From the NCBI RefSeq assembly GCF_003952345.1, contig NZ_CP034433.1, positions 2,170,001-2,234,000 of the forward strand: DNA of 64,000 bases, given 5' to 3'. The translations under genes and the position numbers were made by a program. Under the pieces are notes generated by a model. The model saw only the letters and a program-made list of their open reading frames with translations. It had not been told where the DNA came from and did no database searches. This document shows, in pieces, positions 48,871 to 56,653 of this stretch (positions are counted from its first letter, which is position 1; each line of letters opens with the position of its first letter). Source of the stretch: Iodobacter ciconiae (lineage in GTDB: Bacteria; Pseudomonadota; Gammaproteobacteria; Burkholderiales; Chitinibacteraceae).

Positions 48871-49398
48871 ATGGACATCAGTAAAATTGCTGCAGGCAAA
48901 GATTTACCGAATGATTTCAATGTCATTATCGAAATCCCTGCTAATGCGCCACCAATCAAATACGAATTCGACAAAGCATCTGGCGCGATTATCGTTGATC
49001 GTTTCGTGGGTACATCGATGTCCTACCCGATGAACTACGGTTTTGTGCCACACACCCTGTCCCTGGATGGCGATCCTGTCGATGTGCTGGTATACACTCC
49101 ATTCCCACTACTGCCAGGCATGGTTATCAAGTGCCGTGCAATTGGTGTATTAGGCATGGAAGACGAAGCAGGTATGGACGCAAAAGTGATTGCCGTACCG
49201 GTAGAAAAAGTATGTGCCATGTATGCCCACATTCAAAGCCTGGAAGACTTGCCGGAGCTGCTCCTGGCTCAGGTAAAACATTACTTCGAGCACTACAAAG
49301 ATCTGGAAAAAGGCAAGTGGGTTAAGATTACCGGCTGGGGCGACAAAGCAGCTGCCCAGGCAGAGATCATGCAAAGCTATGATCGCGCGCAGAAGTAA
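48871..49398 (+). CDS. ppa: Inorganic pyrophosphatase (family I)
   Basis: 175 aa soluble hexameric-type pyrophosphatase, hydrolysing pyrophosphate to drive biosynthesis. The signature DGDPVDVLV with its metal-binding aspartates and the YPMNYGFVP segment are intact, as are [15 protein letters not shown] and [24 protein letters not shown] element near 48828 may be its -10 box. Length matches bacterial Ppa. Confidence 0.96.
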   Translation: MDISKIAAGKDLPNDFNVIIEIPANAPPIKYEFDKASGAIIVDRFVGTSMSYPMNYGFVPHTLSLDGDPVDVLVYTPFPLLPGMVIKCRAIGVLGMEDEAGMDAKVIAVPVEKVCAMYAHIQSLEDLPELLLAQVKHYFEHYKDLEKGKWVKITGWGDKAAAQAEIMQSYDRAQK

Positions 49399-49408
49399 TT
49401 AAGTGTTT

Positions 49409-49424
49409 GGCGGGAAAACCCGCC
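49409..49424 (+). repeat. Short hairpin after ppa
   Basis: GGCGGG-AAAA-CCCGCC, a perfect 6-bp stem 10 bases after the ppa stop; no T-run directly after it. Confidence 0.5.
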
Positions 49425-49440
49425 AGCATTTCATATACAA

Positions 49441-49500
49441 CGCGGGTTTTGCCCGCCCTGCAAGATAATTGATCTTGGGGCGGGTGAAACCCGCGTTTTT
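49441..49500 (+). terminator. Long inverted repeat with T-run downstream of ppa
   Basis: CGCGGGTTTTGCCCGCCC (49441-49458) pairs imperfectly with the GGGCGGGTGAAACCCGCG type arm ending at 49495, followed by TTTTT. It works as a plausible ppa terminator and belongs to the same repeat style as 45477-45525. Confidence 0.65.
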
Positions 49501-49545
49501 AATGCCCCGCTAGCAGGTTTACGCCTGTGCAAAAATGCGCGGTAA

Positions 49546-49902
49546 CTAGCCCCCCGCCCGCTTCACTACCCAGCCCTTAGGCTTTAAGAATTCCAGCACC
49601 ACATCACAATGATCTCCTTGCACCTCGATCACGCCGTCTTTAACTGTGCCGCCCGAGCCACAGCGGGTGCGCAGCTGCTTGGCCAGCGCGGCCAATTCAT
49701 CATCATCCAGCGGCACGCCTTTAATCAGGGTTACGCCTTTACCCTTGCGACCCTTGGTTTCTCTGGAAACACGCACCACACCATCGCCCGCCGGGCGTGG
49801 CTGCTTTTTGCAAATACATGCGTCTTCGGGCTGATTACAACTAGGACACATCGTGCCGTGTTCAGTGGAATAAACAAGGCCACCTAAAGCTTTTTTCATC
49901 AT
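49546..49902 (-). CDS. yciH: SUI1/YciH-type translation factor-like protein
   Basis: 118 aa. A small zinc-ribbon-like N-terminus (MCPSCNQPEDACICKK) precedes a SUI1 domain (TLIKGVPLDDDELAALAKQL, then GSGGTVKDGVIEVQGDH and the C-terminal KPKGWVVKRAGG). Bacterial YciH resembles eukaryotic eIF1 and can influence start-codon selection; its cellular role is not well established. Two adjacent ATG codons are possible starts. Confidence 0.92.
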   Translation of the reverse strand: MMKKALGGLVYSTEHGTMCPSCNQPEDACICKKQPRPAGDGVVRVSRETKGRKGKGVTLIKGVPLDDDELAALAKQLRTRCGSGGTVKDGVIEVQGDHCDVVLEFLKPKGWVVKRAGG

Positions 49903-50075
49903 GATATTTTTTAAAAGGTAGAAAACCAGAGAACAGAAGTCTAACAGCCCGCCCGGCTTTCGTGTTCATTGCGCCGATACAGACAAACTGACAAGAAAAC
50001 ATATCAAAACCAGCATACCCGGCCATTTTCGATGTGTTTTATGAATAAAAAAGTAACTCAATTCGGGAAATAGCG

Positions 50076-50104
50076 TTGACAAGCCAGCAGAGGGGCCGTA
50101 TTAT
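50076..50104 (+). promoter_or_regulatory. Promoter of tRNA-Tyr
   Basis: TTGACA (50076-50081), exactly 17 bases, TATTAT (50099-50104). The predicted start lies a few bases before the tRNA, and a GC-rich stretch follows, as in stable-RNA promoters. Confidence 0.85.
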
Positions 50105-50117
50105 TCGGGCCTTCTGT

Positions 50118-50203
50118 GGGGGGGTTACCCCAGCGGTCAACGGGTCCGGACTGTAAATCCGGCGGCTAAGCCTTCGAAGGTTCGAATCCTTCCCCCCCCA
50201 CCA
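50118..50203 (+). tRNA. tRNA-Tyr (anticodon GTA)
   Basis: 86-nt class II tRNA. The acceptor stem is all G (50118-50124) against all C (50193-50199), with discriminator A and encoded CCA. The anticodon stem CCGGA/TCCGG encloses CTGTAAA with anticodon GTA (50153-50155). The T-arm GAAGG-TTCGAAT-CCTTC is perfect and the long variable arm is present. Confidence 0.97.
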
Positions 50204-50215
50204 GAAACCAAAATC

Positions 50216-50240
50216 AACAGGCGCTCAGCCTGTTTTTTTT
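50216..50240 (+). terminator. Terminator of tRNA-Tyr
   Basis: AACAGGC/GCCTGTT stem with a 5-nt loop and eight T, 13 bases after the CCA end. Confidence 0.92.
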
Positions 50241-50573
50241 CGTCTGTACATTTCAGAATGTGACCATTGCACACAGGCACAGCGCCAATCCCAAGGCGGA
50301 TGCTTACCCCATAGACGCTAAGCAAATTGCTTTTTATCAGCAAGCCGCGAAAAAGCACAATAACCACGCTCTCCGCATTGGGCTTTTTAAAATCCCCTTG
50401 AAACACGCAAGCTCCGAACAAGCGGGGCGGGGGATTGCTTGGGAGCGAGGCAGCGAGCCAATCCCGCCTGCCGCCGACTGTCCGCAGCGAGAGGATTTCG
50501 CACTTTGAGATTGTGGCTTGGCTTCGTTTCTTAGCGAAGCAAGAAACGATGCCCCGCGGTGGCTACCGCTCCA
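50241..50573. other. Intergenic region between tRNA-Tyr and the TonB-like gene
   Basis: About 330 bases with no credible gene. The centre has GC-rich inverted segments (around 50420-50560, e.g. GGGGATTGCTTGGGAGCGAG and GCTTCGTTTCTTAGCGAAGC). The interval then runs into the second copy of the 40-bp dispersed repeat. Confidence 0.5.
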
Positions 50574-50612
50574 AAATCAACGTGCCGAAGGCACTAAAAA
50601 GATCTTTTTGAA
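50574..50612 (-). repeat. Dispersed 40-bp repeat, copy 2 (inverted)
   Basis: Reverse complement of the element at 45545-45587: ATCAACGTGCCGAAGGCACT followed by AAAAAGATCTTTTTGA. The two copies are about 5 kb apart and lie in intergenic DNA flanking pat, ppa, yciH and tRNA-Tyr. Confidence 0.8.
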
Positions 50613-50637
50613 TTTAGCTGGCATCAAGCTCAACCCC

Positions 50638-51426
50638 TCAAGACCTACCCCACACCGCTCTCTCGTTAATAAACTGATAGTAACGCAGCAGCATAATCTG
50701 GCCGCGCTTATCCAGAAGTGGCACGGGCACCGGGCCGAAGGTGGCCGAGCGCCTTACGATCTGCAAAGCAGCAGCATCCAGAGCCGGGTTACCCGATGAT
50801 TGCTCCAAGGTGAGCGATGCAATATTGCCATCGCCATTGAGCACCAGGCGAAACTGCAAAGTACCAAACATCGAGCGCCCGTATTCATCTTTAGGGAAAT
50901 TCATTTGCCCGATACGCTCTACCTTTCTGCGAATTTGTGGCTCCCAGATATTAAACAGCGCTTGGGTATCCACACTTTGCCGCGCGCGTGTTGCGCCGTT
51001 TTCCTGCTGCTCGTCAATGCTGGGTTTTAGATCCGCATAGCGGGTAATTAACTCCGCAGGCTTGTTACCAGGCTTGCCGCTTAACGCGTCACCCAGATCA
51101 TCAATCACCACTTCTTTTACCGGCGCAGCCGCCTGGCTGGCTGGCCGTGCGGGAACAAAATAATCTTCCTTCACCGGCACTTTAGGCGGCGCTTTTGTCA
51201 TCACCGGTGGCAGCTTGGGAACAGGTGTGGGTTCGGGCCTGCGTTTAGGGGCAGGCCTGGGCTGCAGTTGCAACTGAAGACCCTGGCTGGCCGCCTGTTT
51301 TGGCAATACCTTAGGGGCGGCAGCGGGCAGCAGCAAAAATAAAAGATGCACAAAAATAGAAGCCGCTAAGCCGTGCCATAGCCAGGCCGAATGTCGTTGA
51401 GAATCATGAGATACGGCAATATTCAT
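50638..51426 (-). CDS. TonB-like energy transducer
   Basis: 262 aa. A single N-terminal membrane anchor (~22-40, LAASIFVHLLFLLLPAAAP) is followed by a Pro/Lys-rich periplasm-spanning region and a C-terminal TonB-type domain (SVDTQALFNIWEPQIRRKVE to RYYQFINE). TonB proteins couple the ExbBD proton-motive machine to outer-membrane receptors for iron or vitamin uptake. No exbB or exbD is adjacent. The divergent neighbour is a ferric-reductase-like gene, consistent with an iron role. The ATG at 51426 (MNIAVSHD) has a GAG upstream; an ATG ten codons earlier has no binding site. Confidence 0.82.
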   Translation of the reverse strand: MNIAVSHDSQRHSAWLWHGLAASIFVHLLFLLLPAAAPKVLPKQAASQGLQLQLQPRPAPKRRPEPTPVPKLPPVMTKAPPKVPVKEDYFVPARPASQAAAPVKEVVIDDLGDALSGKPGNKPAELITRYADLKPSIDEQQENGATRARQSVDTQALFNIWEPQIRRKVERIGQMNFPKDEYGRSMFGTLQFRLVLNGDGNIASLTLEQSSGNPALDAAALQIVRRSATFGPVPVPLLDKRGQIMLLRYYQFINERAVWGRS

Positions 51427-51600
51427 AGCACTCGGATAGAAAACTGTGCGAGGCATTCTACATAAGCCCCGGCCTTCATGGCAGTAAACTTAGTTCACTC
51501 GTCCGGCAATGCGCCATTAATACCCAAGCGCCTTAAGTTTCAGTTCATATTCAAAGTGCCCAATATACCCCGTTAACAGGAACCCAAAGCCGAAGCCACA

Positions 51601-52881
51601 ATGAAACCCTTACCGATTCTCTTACTGATCAGCACCTTGCTCTACTGCCTGTGCAGTTACTTGCAAAACGGCATCCCTGCCACCTATTGGGAATGGCGGC
51701 ATGAGCTAGTGCTGCTCAGCGGCGTACAGCTGATGACCGTGATGTCTGCCGCCATGCTGCTGGCCACCCGCCCCGCCTGGCTGGAAAAACCCTTGAGCGG
51801 CTTGGATAAAATGTATGGCCTGCACAAGCAGCTGGGCATCGCGGCAGGCATTTTGCTGGCAATGCACTGGCTGATCAAACTATCCCCTAAATTAGTCATG
51901 GCGATGGAATGGGCTGCACCACGCATCAGGCACAGTGGCCTTGGCAAAGGCAAAGACCCGCTGATCTCCCTTGCCAAAGATGTGGGCGAATGGGCCGCCT
52001 GGGCCGTGCTGGCCATGGTGATTCTAGCGCTGCTGCGCGCCGTGCCTTACCGCTTCTGGCGCAAAGTGCATAAACTCTTTGCCCCATTATTTTTGATGGG
52101 CGCATTTCACGGCCTGATCCTGATGCCAAGAGTGCTGTGGCTAACGCCTGTAGGCGCATTAATGGCCATACTGCTCATCACAGGATCAATTTGTGCAATC
52201 TATTCGCTACTAGGACAAATCGGCAAAAACCGCCAGATTACAGGCCATATCAGCCAAATCACTCCATTGCCTGCCGATCAGCTGGAAGTAATTTGCCAGA
52301 CAGATGCCAGCTGGCCGGGCCATCAGGCAGGCCAGTTTGCCCTGGTCAGCTTTAATCAAAGCGAAGGTGCACACCCCTACACCATCGCCTCGGCCCCGCG
52401 GCCAAATGGCGAGCTGCGTTTTATCATTAAAGCGCTGGGAGACTACACCCGCACCCTGGCCCGGGATTTAAAAGTGGGCGACAAAGTGACAATCGAAGGC
52501 CCTTACGGCTGCTTTAATGGTGCAAGCAACGGCGTGCGACAGGCATGGATCGCAGGTGGCATCGGCGTTACGCCCTTTTTAGCCTGGCTGGAAAGCCCGG
52601 CATTTAAAGGCCAGCAAATCGACTTTTACTACTGCGTAAAAAGCGCCAAAGAAGCCGCCCGCCTGCCGGAAATCCAAGCCGCATGCATCGCCAGAAAACT
52701 GCGCCTGCACCTGATAGAAAGCGACGCTGGCCAGCGCCTGAATGTCGCCCAAATCCAGGCAGAAACGCTTGATGACATCTGGTACTGCGGCCCGCAAAGC
52801 CTGGGCAACGCCATCAGCCAGCATCTCGCCCAGATGAGCCAGCCACCCCGCTTTCACCACGAAGCATTTGCCATGCGCTAA
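51601..52881 (+). CDS. Ferric reductase-like transmembrane flavoprotein
   Basis: 426 aa. The first ~210 residues have about six hydrophobic helices with histidines suited to heme (LHKQLGIAAG, LAMHWL, VHKLFAPLFLMGAFHG), the ferric-reductase-like transmembrane domain. Residues ~215-426 form a ferredoxin-NADP-reductase-like module: FAD-binding HPYTIAS, GPYGCF, and NAD-binding AGGIGVTPFLAWL. Members transfer electrons across the inner membrane, for iron or other acceptors. It is divergent from the TonB-like gene across 174 bases. Confidence 0.87.
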   Translation: MKPLPILLLISTLLYCLCSYLQNGIPATYWEWRHELVLLSGVQLMTVMSAAMLLATRPAWLEKPLSGLDKMYGLHKQLGIAAGILLAMHWLIKLSPKLVMAMEWAAPRIRHSGLGKGKDPLISLAKDVGEWAAWAVLAMVILALLRAVPYRFWRKVHKLFAPLFLMGAFHGLILMPRVLWLTPVGALMAILLITGSICAIYSLLGQIGKNRQITGHISQITPLPADQLEVICQTDASWPGHQAGQFALVSFNQSEGAHPYTIASAPRPNGELRFIIKALGDYTRTLARDLKVGDKVTIEGPYGCFNGASNGVRQAWIAGGIGVTPFLAWLESPAFKGQQIDFYYCVKSAKEAARLPEIQAACIARKLRLHLIESDAGQRLNVAQIQAETLDDIWYCGPQSLGNAISQHLAQMSQPPRFHHEAFAMR

Positions 52882-53272
52882 AAATATTCACCCAGGGTTC
52901 TGGCCTTAGCCTTAGTAAAAGGGGGATTTGCAACAGATGCCGGGCTAAAACAAGCCAAAAACCTCAAATATCTCTACACGAATTCAGGAGGCACTTCCGC
53001 ACTGTAGCTTCCCCCTTTGAAAAAGGGGGAAGCAAAACCAACTCCTTAAGTAAACGGCGTTAGGAATTGTGGGGCATTTGCTTTTAAATTGGCCTTCGCC
53101 TTTTTATCAAAAGATGCAGCGCCCCAATCCTATTAACTTAAGGATTTGTACCAGCAGCTTTAACTGCAAATGTTTTTATACACAGCGCTTTCGCGGCTAA
53201 AGCCGCTCCTACAAAAAACATCGCATTTTGTCTTAAATTGCAAGGATTACCCCCTGAACAAGTGCATCAAGC
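52882..53272. repeat. Intergenic region with palindromic and REP-like elements
   Basis: No gene. It contains a perfect hairpin GCTTCCCCCTTT-GAA-AAAGGGGGAAGC (53007-53033) and a REP-like GCGGCTAAAGCCGC followed by TCCTACA (53193-53213). The latter resembles repeats widespread in Pseudomonas and other proteobacteria. Confidence 0.65.
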
Positions 53273-53848
53273 TCAACGCCAGCGCATCAAAACCCAAGCC
53301 AAGGCCAAAGCCGCACAATTAAGCAGCACTGTCGCCCAAAACACCCCTAAAAACGCCGCCTTTTTAGATTTATGCCGCAACCACCTTTGCGCCAGCAAAG
53401 CCCCCGGCCAGCCACCAAGCAGCGCCAGCAAATGCAAAGTATTCTCCTCTGTACGCCAGCGATTATTCCTGGCCGCCGATTTATCCAGCGCATAAGCAAT
53501 AAAAGTCAGCACACTGACCGCTAAATAGCAGCCAGCAATCCACCACTGCAAACGCCCGATAAAGCAGGCTGAAACTAAAAATGCGGCAAACAACAGCACC
53601 CAAATTACAGAGCCAGATTCTGCTGCAGTACCTCTGCGCTGCCCCACAAAACAAACCTGCTCCGCCTGAAACCGGCCCTTGTCATCACGCACCTGCACAT
53701 AAGTAATCAAATCGCCCTCTGCCGGGCGCCGGGTGCGATTTTCAAACGCCTTAATATGCAAAAAAGCCCGCTCCCCGCCGCCGTTTTGAACCACAAAACC
53801 AAAGCCCTGATCATCCTTCCAACTAGATATTTTTCCCTGAAAGCGCAT
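53273..53848 (-). CDS. Cold-shock-domain plus DUF1294 membrane protein
   Basis: 191 aa. Residues 1-70 form a cold-shock-like OB fold (KISSWKDDQGFGFV, RAFLHIKAF). Residues ~80-190 contain three to four hydrophobic helices with the DUF1294 pattern (AYALDKSAARNNRWRTEENTL, LLGGWPGALLAQRWLRHK). The function of this widespread CSD-DUF1294 fusion is unknown; RNA binding at the membrane is inference. Start MRFQGKISSWK is typical. Confidence 0.9.
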   Translation of the reverse strand: MRFQGKISSWKDDQGFGFVVQNGGGERAFLHIKAFENRTRRPAEGDLITYVQVRDDKGRFQAEQVCFVGQRRGTAAESGSVIWVLLFAAFLVSACFIGRLQWWIAGCYLAVSVLTFIAYALDKSAARNNRWRTEENTLHLLALLGGWPGALLAQRWLRHKSKKAAFLGVFWATVLLNCAALALAWVLMRWR

Positions 53849-54325
53849 AGAAACTCGTTTGAATAATTTTTAAAGGAGTGCCTTATTGAAGCCAATAAAA
53901 CTTAAAGATGGCAGGCACGCGCCAGCAATCCGTATTTTTAGCTTGCATTAAATAACAAATATATAAAACTTTAAGTAAGTAAAAACAGTAATTTGGCCAT
54001 TGCAGACTTCAGAATGTACATAGTGCAAAAAAACATCAAATCCCCAGCCAAAGCGACTTTTGTATGAGAAAGTAGCCCCCTGCAGCGTATGCTGAGCACC
54101 ATTCAAAAATACAGCCAAGTGCATGTTTCCCCCCGTTTAGCCTACATCAACGCCCTAAAAAAACACCCCATAGCCATTACTATATTCATCCCTTTGGAAG
54201 AACTGAGTGACGGCATAATGCCGAAATCAACGACAAAACCTGTAATTTAAAGCAAGGCATGATGCAAGAGCGGCTAGTGTGAGTAGCTTTGCACTTGTAC
54301 TAACAGGATAGAATGGGGTAACAAC
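53849..54325. other. Intergenic region upstream of the Kiwa-like pair
   Basis: About 480 AT-rich bases. A 53-codon plus-strand frame (54089-54250, beginning MLSTIQKYSQVHVSP) has no clear ribosome binding site and no family I recognise; it might be a decayed gene end. The promoter of the downstream pair must lie here. Confidence 0.4.
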
Positions 54326-54799
54326 ATGCTAAATATAGCCTTTCGATTATTGCTAACCTTCAATGCAACATCCCTTTTGTTAATTGTTTTTCTTGTACAA
54401 AAGAGCTTTGCATTGGGGTATTTCTTCCCTAGCTATTCTGGGCTAACTCGCCTACCTAACATAGCTTCATACCTGATTTATTTATCCGTTCCAATAATTT
54501 TTACAGGCTTAAGTTTGCGTTTGAGTTCTTACCTTGGAAAAGACGAATTTAAAAAAGAGGATATCGAGTCAATTGGGCATGCAAACAATAGTTTTCTACC
54601 CAGTTATTTGGGGTACTTCTTTGTTGCATTGAGTGTTGGAAATTGGGAGACACTCTGGTTTGTCTATGTTGTACTATTCGTTTTTACATTTCTGTCACAG
54701 GCACTGTATTTCAGTAAACAGAAATACCGAAAGCCGGGTGAGGTTAATATTCCGATGGCAAAGCGAATTAATAATTACACTTTCTTAGAGAGAGACTGA
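54326..54799 (+). CDS. kwaA: Four-helix membrane protein, probable Kiwa KwaA
   Basis: 157 aa with four hydrophobic segments (~5-27, ~45-65, ~88-104, ~107-126) and a charged C-terminal tail. On its own it has no recognisable motif. The assignment comes from the partner: the next gene, 2 bases downstream, looks like a DUF4868/KwaB protein, and Kiwa consists of exactly a small four-helix membrane protein plus KwaB. In Kiwa, KwaA senses infection at the inner membrane. The pair looks AT-richer than neighbouring housekeeping genes, consistent with horizontal transfer. Confidence 0.55.
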   Translation: MLNIAFRLLLTFNATSLLLIVFLVQKSFALGYFFPSYSGLTRLPNIASYLIYLSVPIIFTGLSLRLSSYLGKDEFKKEDIESIGHANNSFLPSYLGYFFVALSVGNWETLWFVYVVLFVFTFLSQALYFSKQKYRKPGEVNIPMAKRINNYTFLERD

Positions 54800-54801
54800 G
54801 T

Positions 54802-55638
54802 ATGGATCATATTTTTGCCAAAATTAAGGGGCATGTTAAAAAGCTCCATTTCAAAATAATTTCGGATCACACGCTGTTTGATACGATTCAAATTGATCTT
54901 GATGCGTGTGTCGTATACGACCCCGACCACAATCTAGATGAAGATGCTTGGTTCAAGGTTGAGCAATTTACTAAGCAACCTTTTTGTAGTCTTGATTTTA
55001 TAAAGGCAGATTTTGACTCAAAAGACTATGAGGACTTACAGAAAGCACAGTTCTCAAAAATTGCTTACATTTTCTCAACGCAAGGTGATGATTTTTATTT
55101 TCAAAAAATCAGCCCATCTCTGTTTATTTGTAAAAAATTTATCGCTTTTGGTGAAGCAGCAAAAATTGAAGAGAATGAAAATCGGCTAGTCGTAAATACA
55201 AAGCCAGATGCAGTCTACTTCAAAAATTCAGACACATTAGTTTTTAGAAACATCGCAACTATCTCCAGTATCTTCAATGGAATTGACCAGTTATTCAAGG
55301 AAGCAACCAAGGAAGAAGTCTCACAATTCTTGAAGCTGCCATTTATTTCTTTAATTAATGACTATAACGTTGACTCTGTATCAAAACCTAACCGAAAACG
55401 AATCGCTTTGGCTATGGAGACTTTGGCCAAAATGTCCGATCAAGATCGAACCGATATTTTCGCTTACATCAATGGCTATTGTAGCGACACATTGAACTTT
55501 GATGCAGCTACCGGCAATATTAATATTTCAAAAGACAACGATTTAAAGCTGTTGATTTATGCTATTGAACAACGCTTTTATACAACACTCATTGGCCATG
55601 AAAAGAGGTTAGCTAATTCAATTCAAGCAGTAAATTAG
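54802..55638 (+). CDS. kwaB: Probable Kiwa KwaB (DUF4868-like)
   Basis: 278 aa soluble protein. The central DAVYFKNSDTLVFRN segment and the C-terminal LKLLIYAIEQRFYTTLIGHEKR followed by LANS are reminiscent of DUF4868 proteins, which end with a conserved block of this kind. KwaB binds DNA and works with KwaA against phage replication. It is slightly shorter than the founding KwaB (~315 aa). It starts 2 bases after the membrane protein, so the two are translationally coupled. The call is from memory of the family pattern and needs a profile search. Confidence 0.55.
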   Translation: MDHIFAKIKGHVKKLHFKIISDHTLFDTIQIDLDACVVYDPDHNLDEDAWFKVEQFTKQPFCSLDFIKADFDSKDYEDLQKAQFSKIAYIFSTQGDDFYFQKISPSLFICKKFIAFGEAAKIEENENRLVVNTKPDAVYFKNSDTLVFRNIATISSIFNGIDQLFKEATKEEVSQFLKLPFISLINDYNVDSVSKPNRKRIALAMETLAKMSDQDRTDIFAYINGYCSDTLNFDAATGNINISKDNDLKLLIYAIEQRFYTTLIGHEKRLANSIQAVN

Positions 55639-55718
55639 GTTTGCAGCTTGGATTATCACATTGGGAAATATGGATTTTATCGGTATCAGCTTAGTTTTAA
55701 ACTGACGAAGGCTTAGTC

Positions 55719-56351
55719 ATGAATAACCGCTATGCAGTAGGTGGTGCACAAGGTGCTTTTGAACCCAATTCGAATGAGCTGGTATTAGCCAATAAGTTGG
55801 GTATTGCCTCGCCAGACGATATGAACGAAGCCGAGCTGGTTTTGCTGCAACAGTTGTACCAGTTGGTTCTGATTGATGAATTTCCAGACCGGCAAATCAC
55901 AGTGGCTGACTTGCAGGATTGGCATCATCTTTGGCTGGGTAATGTCTATGATTGGGCCGGCTGTGTGCGCTCGGTGAATATGAGCAAAGGTGATTTTCAC
56001 TTTGCCGCTGCGGCGCAAATCCCGCGTTTGCTTGATGGTTTTAAACGTGATTGTCTGGCGCGGTTTACACCTTGCTCTGGATTGACTCGGAGCGATTTAG
56101 TAGAAGCCATCGCTGTCTCACATATCGAGCTGATTTTGATTCATCCATTCCGTGAGGGAAACGGGCGCTTGTCCCGCTTATTGGCCGATGTGATGGCGGT
56201 ACAAGGCGGCACGGAGCCTCTGGATTACAGTGTATGGGATGCGAATAAACCGGCTTACTTTGCAGCAATTCAGGCCGGGATGCAGTGTAACTACCAGCCG
56301 ATGAAATATTGGGTAGATCTGGCGCTAGGCGAAATTAACGCGCCAGCTTGA
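55719..56351 (+). CDS. Fic-domain protein (probable AMP-transferase toxin)
   Basis: 210 aa. The canonical Fic motif HPFREGNGRLSR is at residues 142-153, with the catalytic His and the nucleotide-binding Glu-Gly-Asn-Gly-Arg intact. Fic proteins transfer AMP (sometimes other nucleotides or phosphocholine) to hydroxyl side chains of target proteins. I see no inhibitory (S/T)xxxE(G/N) helix inside the protein at either end, so an external antitoxin would be expected. A 58-aa ORF with a motif of that kind is convergent and overlaps the last 17 bases. Confidence 0.9.
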   Translation: MNNRYAVGGAQGAFEPNSNELVLANKLGIASPDDMNEAELVLLQQLYQLVLIDEFPDRQITVADLQDWHHLWLGNVYDWAGCVRSVNMSKGDFHFAAAAQIPRLLDGFKRDCLARFTPCSGLTRSDLVEAIAVSHIELILIHPFREGNGRLSRLLADVMAVQGGTEPLDYSVWDANKPAYFAAIQAGMQCNYQPMKYWVDLALGEINAPA

Positions 56352-56511
56352 GCGAGGCAAATTTGCCAGAGGGTTGTTTGAGTTTATTTTCGAGCTGCTG
56401 GATGCTTTGCCCGGTTTCAATTGCGGTTGAGCTGGCAACTGCACGCAATAATGCTTTAGCGGTAACAGGACGGCAACGGGCATAGGTTTTAAGTTGAACT
56501 AATTTGGTCAT
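56335..56511 (-). CDS. 58-aa ORF convergent with fic; candidate Fic inhibitor
   Basis: Starts MTKLVQLKTYARCRP and ends FASLKLAR, opposite to fic and overlapping its 3' end by 17 bases. It contains ASSTAIETGQ (residues 27-36), which resembles the inhibitory helix motif SxxxE(G/N) of Fic regulation (S28-T-A-I-E32-T, with T in place of G/N). A TATAAT box (minus strand, 56541-56546) lies upstream; the ribosome binding site is weak. No family is recognised. Antitoxin function is inference from motif and position. Confidence 0.45.
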   Translation of the reverse strand: MTKLVQLKTYARCRPVTAKALLRAVASSTAIETGQSIQQLENKLKQPSGKFASLKLAR

Positions 56512-56653
56512 GGTACATCGCTATAAAAATGCGTCTACTGATTATACAGCAAGGCCAAAACAATAAAATTGGCTTTATTAGTAAGTATCCATGTAAATAG
56601 CAAAACTGCCCCATAAATTTTAGAAGCAAGCCCAAAAACGATACTGGATTGAC

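Noticed and set aside
50137..50421. 94-aa minus-strand frame over tRNA-Tyr
   Set aside because: Its 3' part is antisense to the tRNA and the rest has no family similarity or good ribosome binding site.
54089..54250. 53-aa plus-strand frame before the Kiwa-like pair
   Set aside because: No ribosome binding site and no recognisable sequence; reported only as content of the intergenic region.
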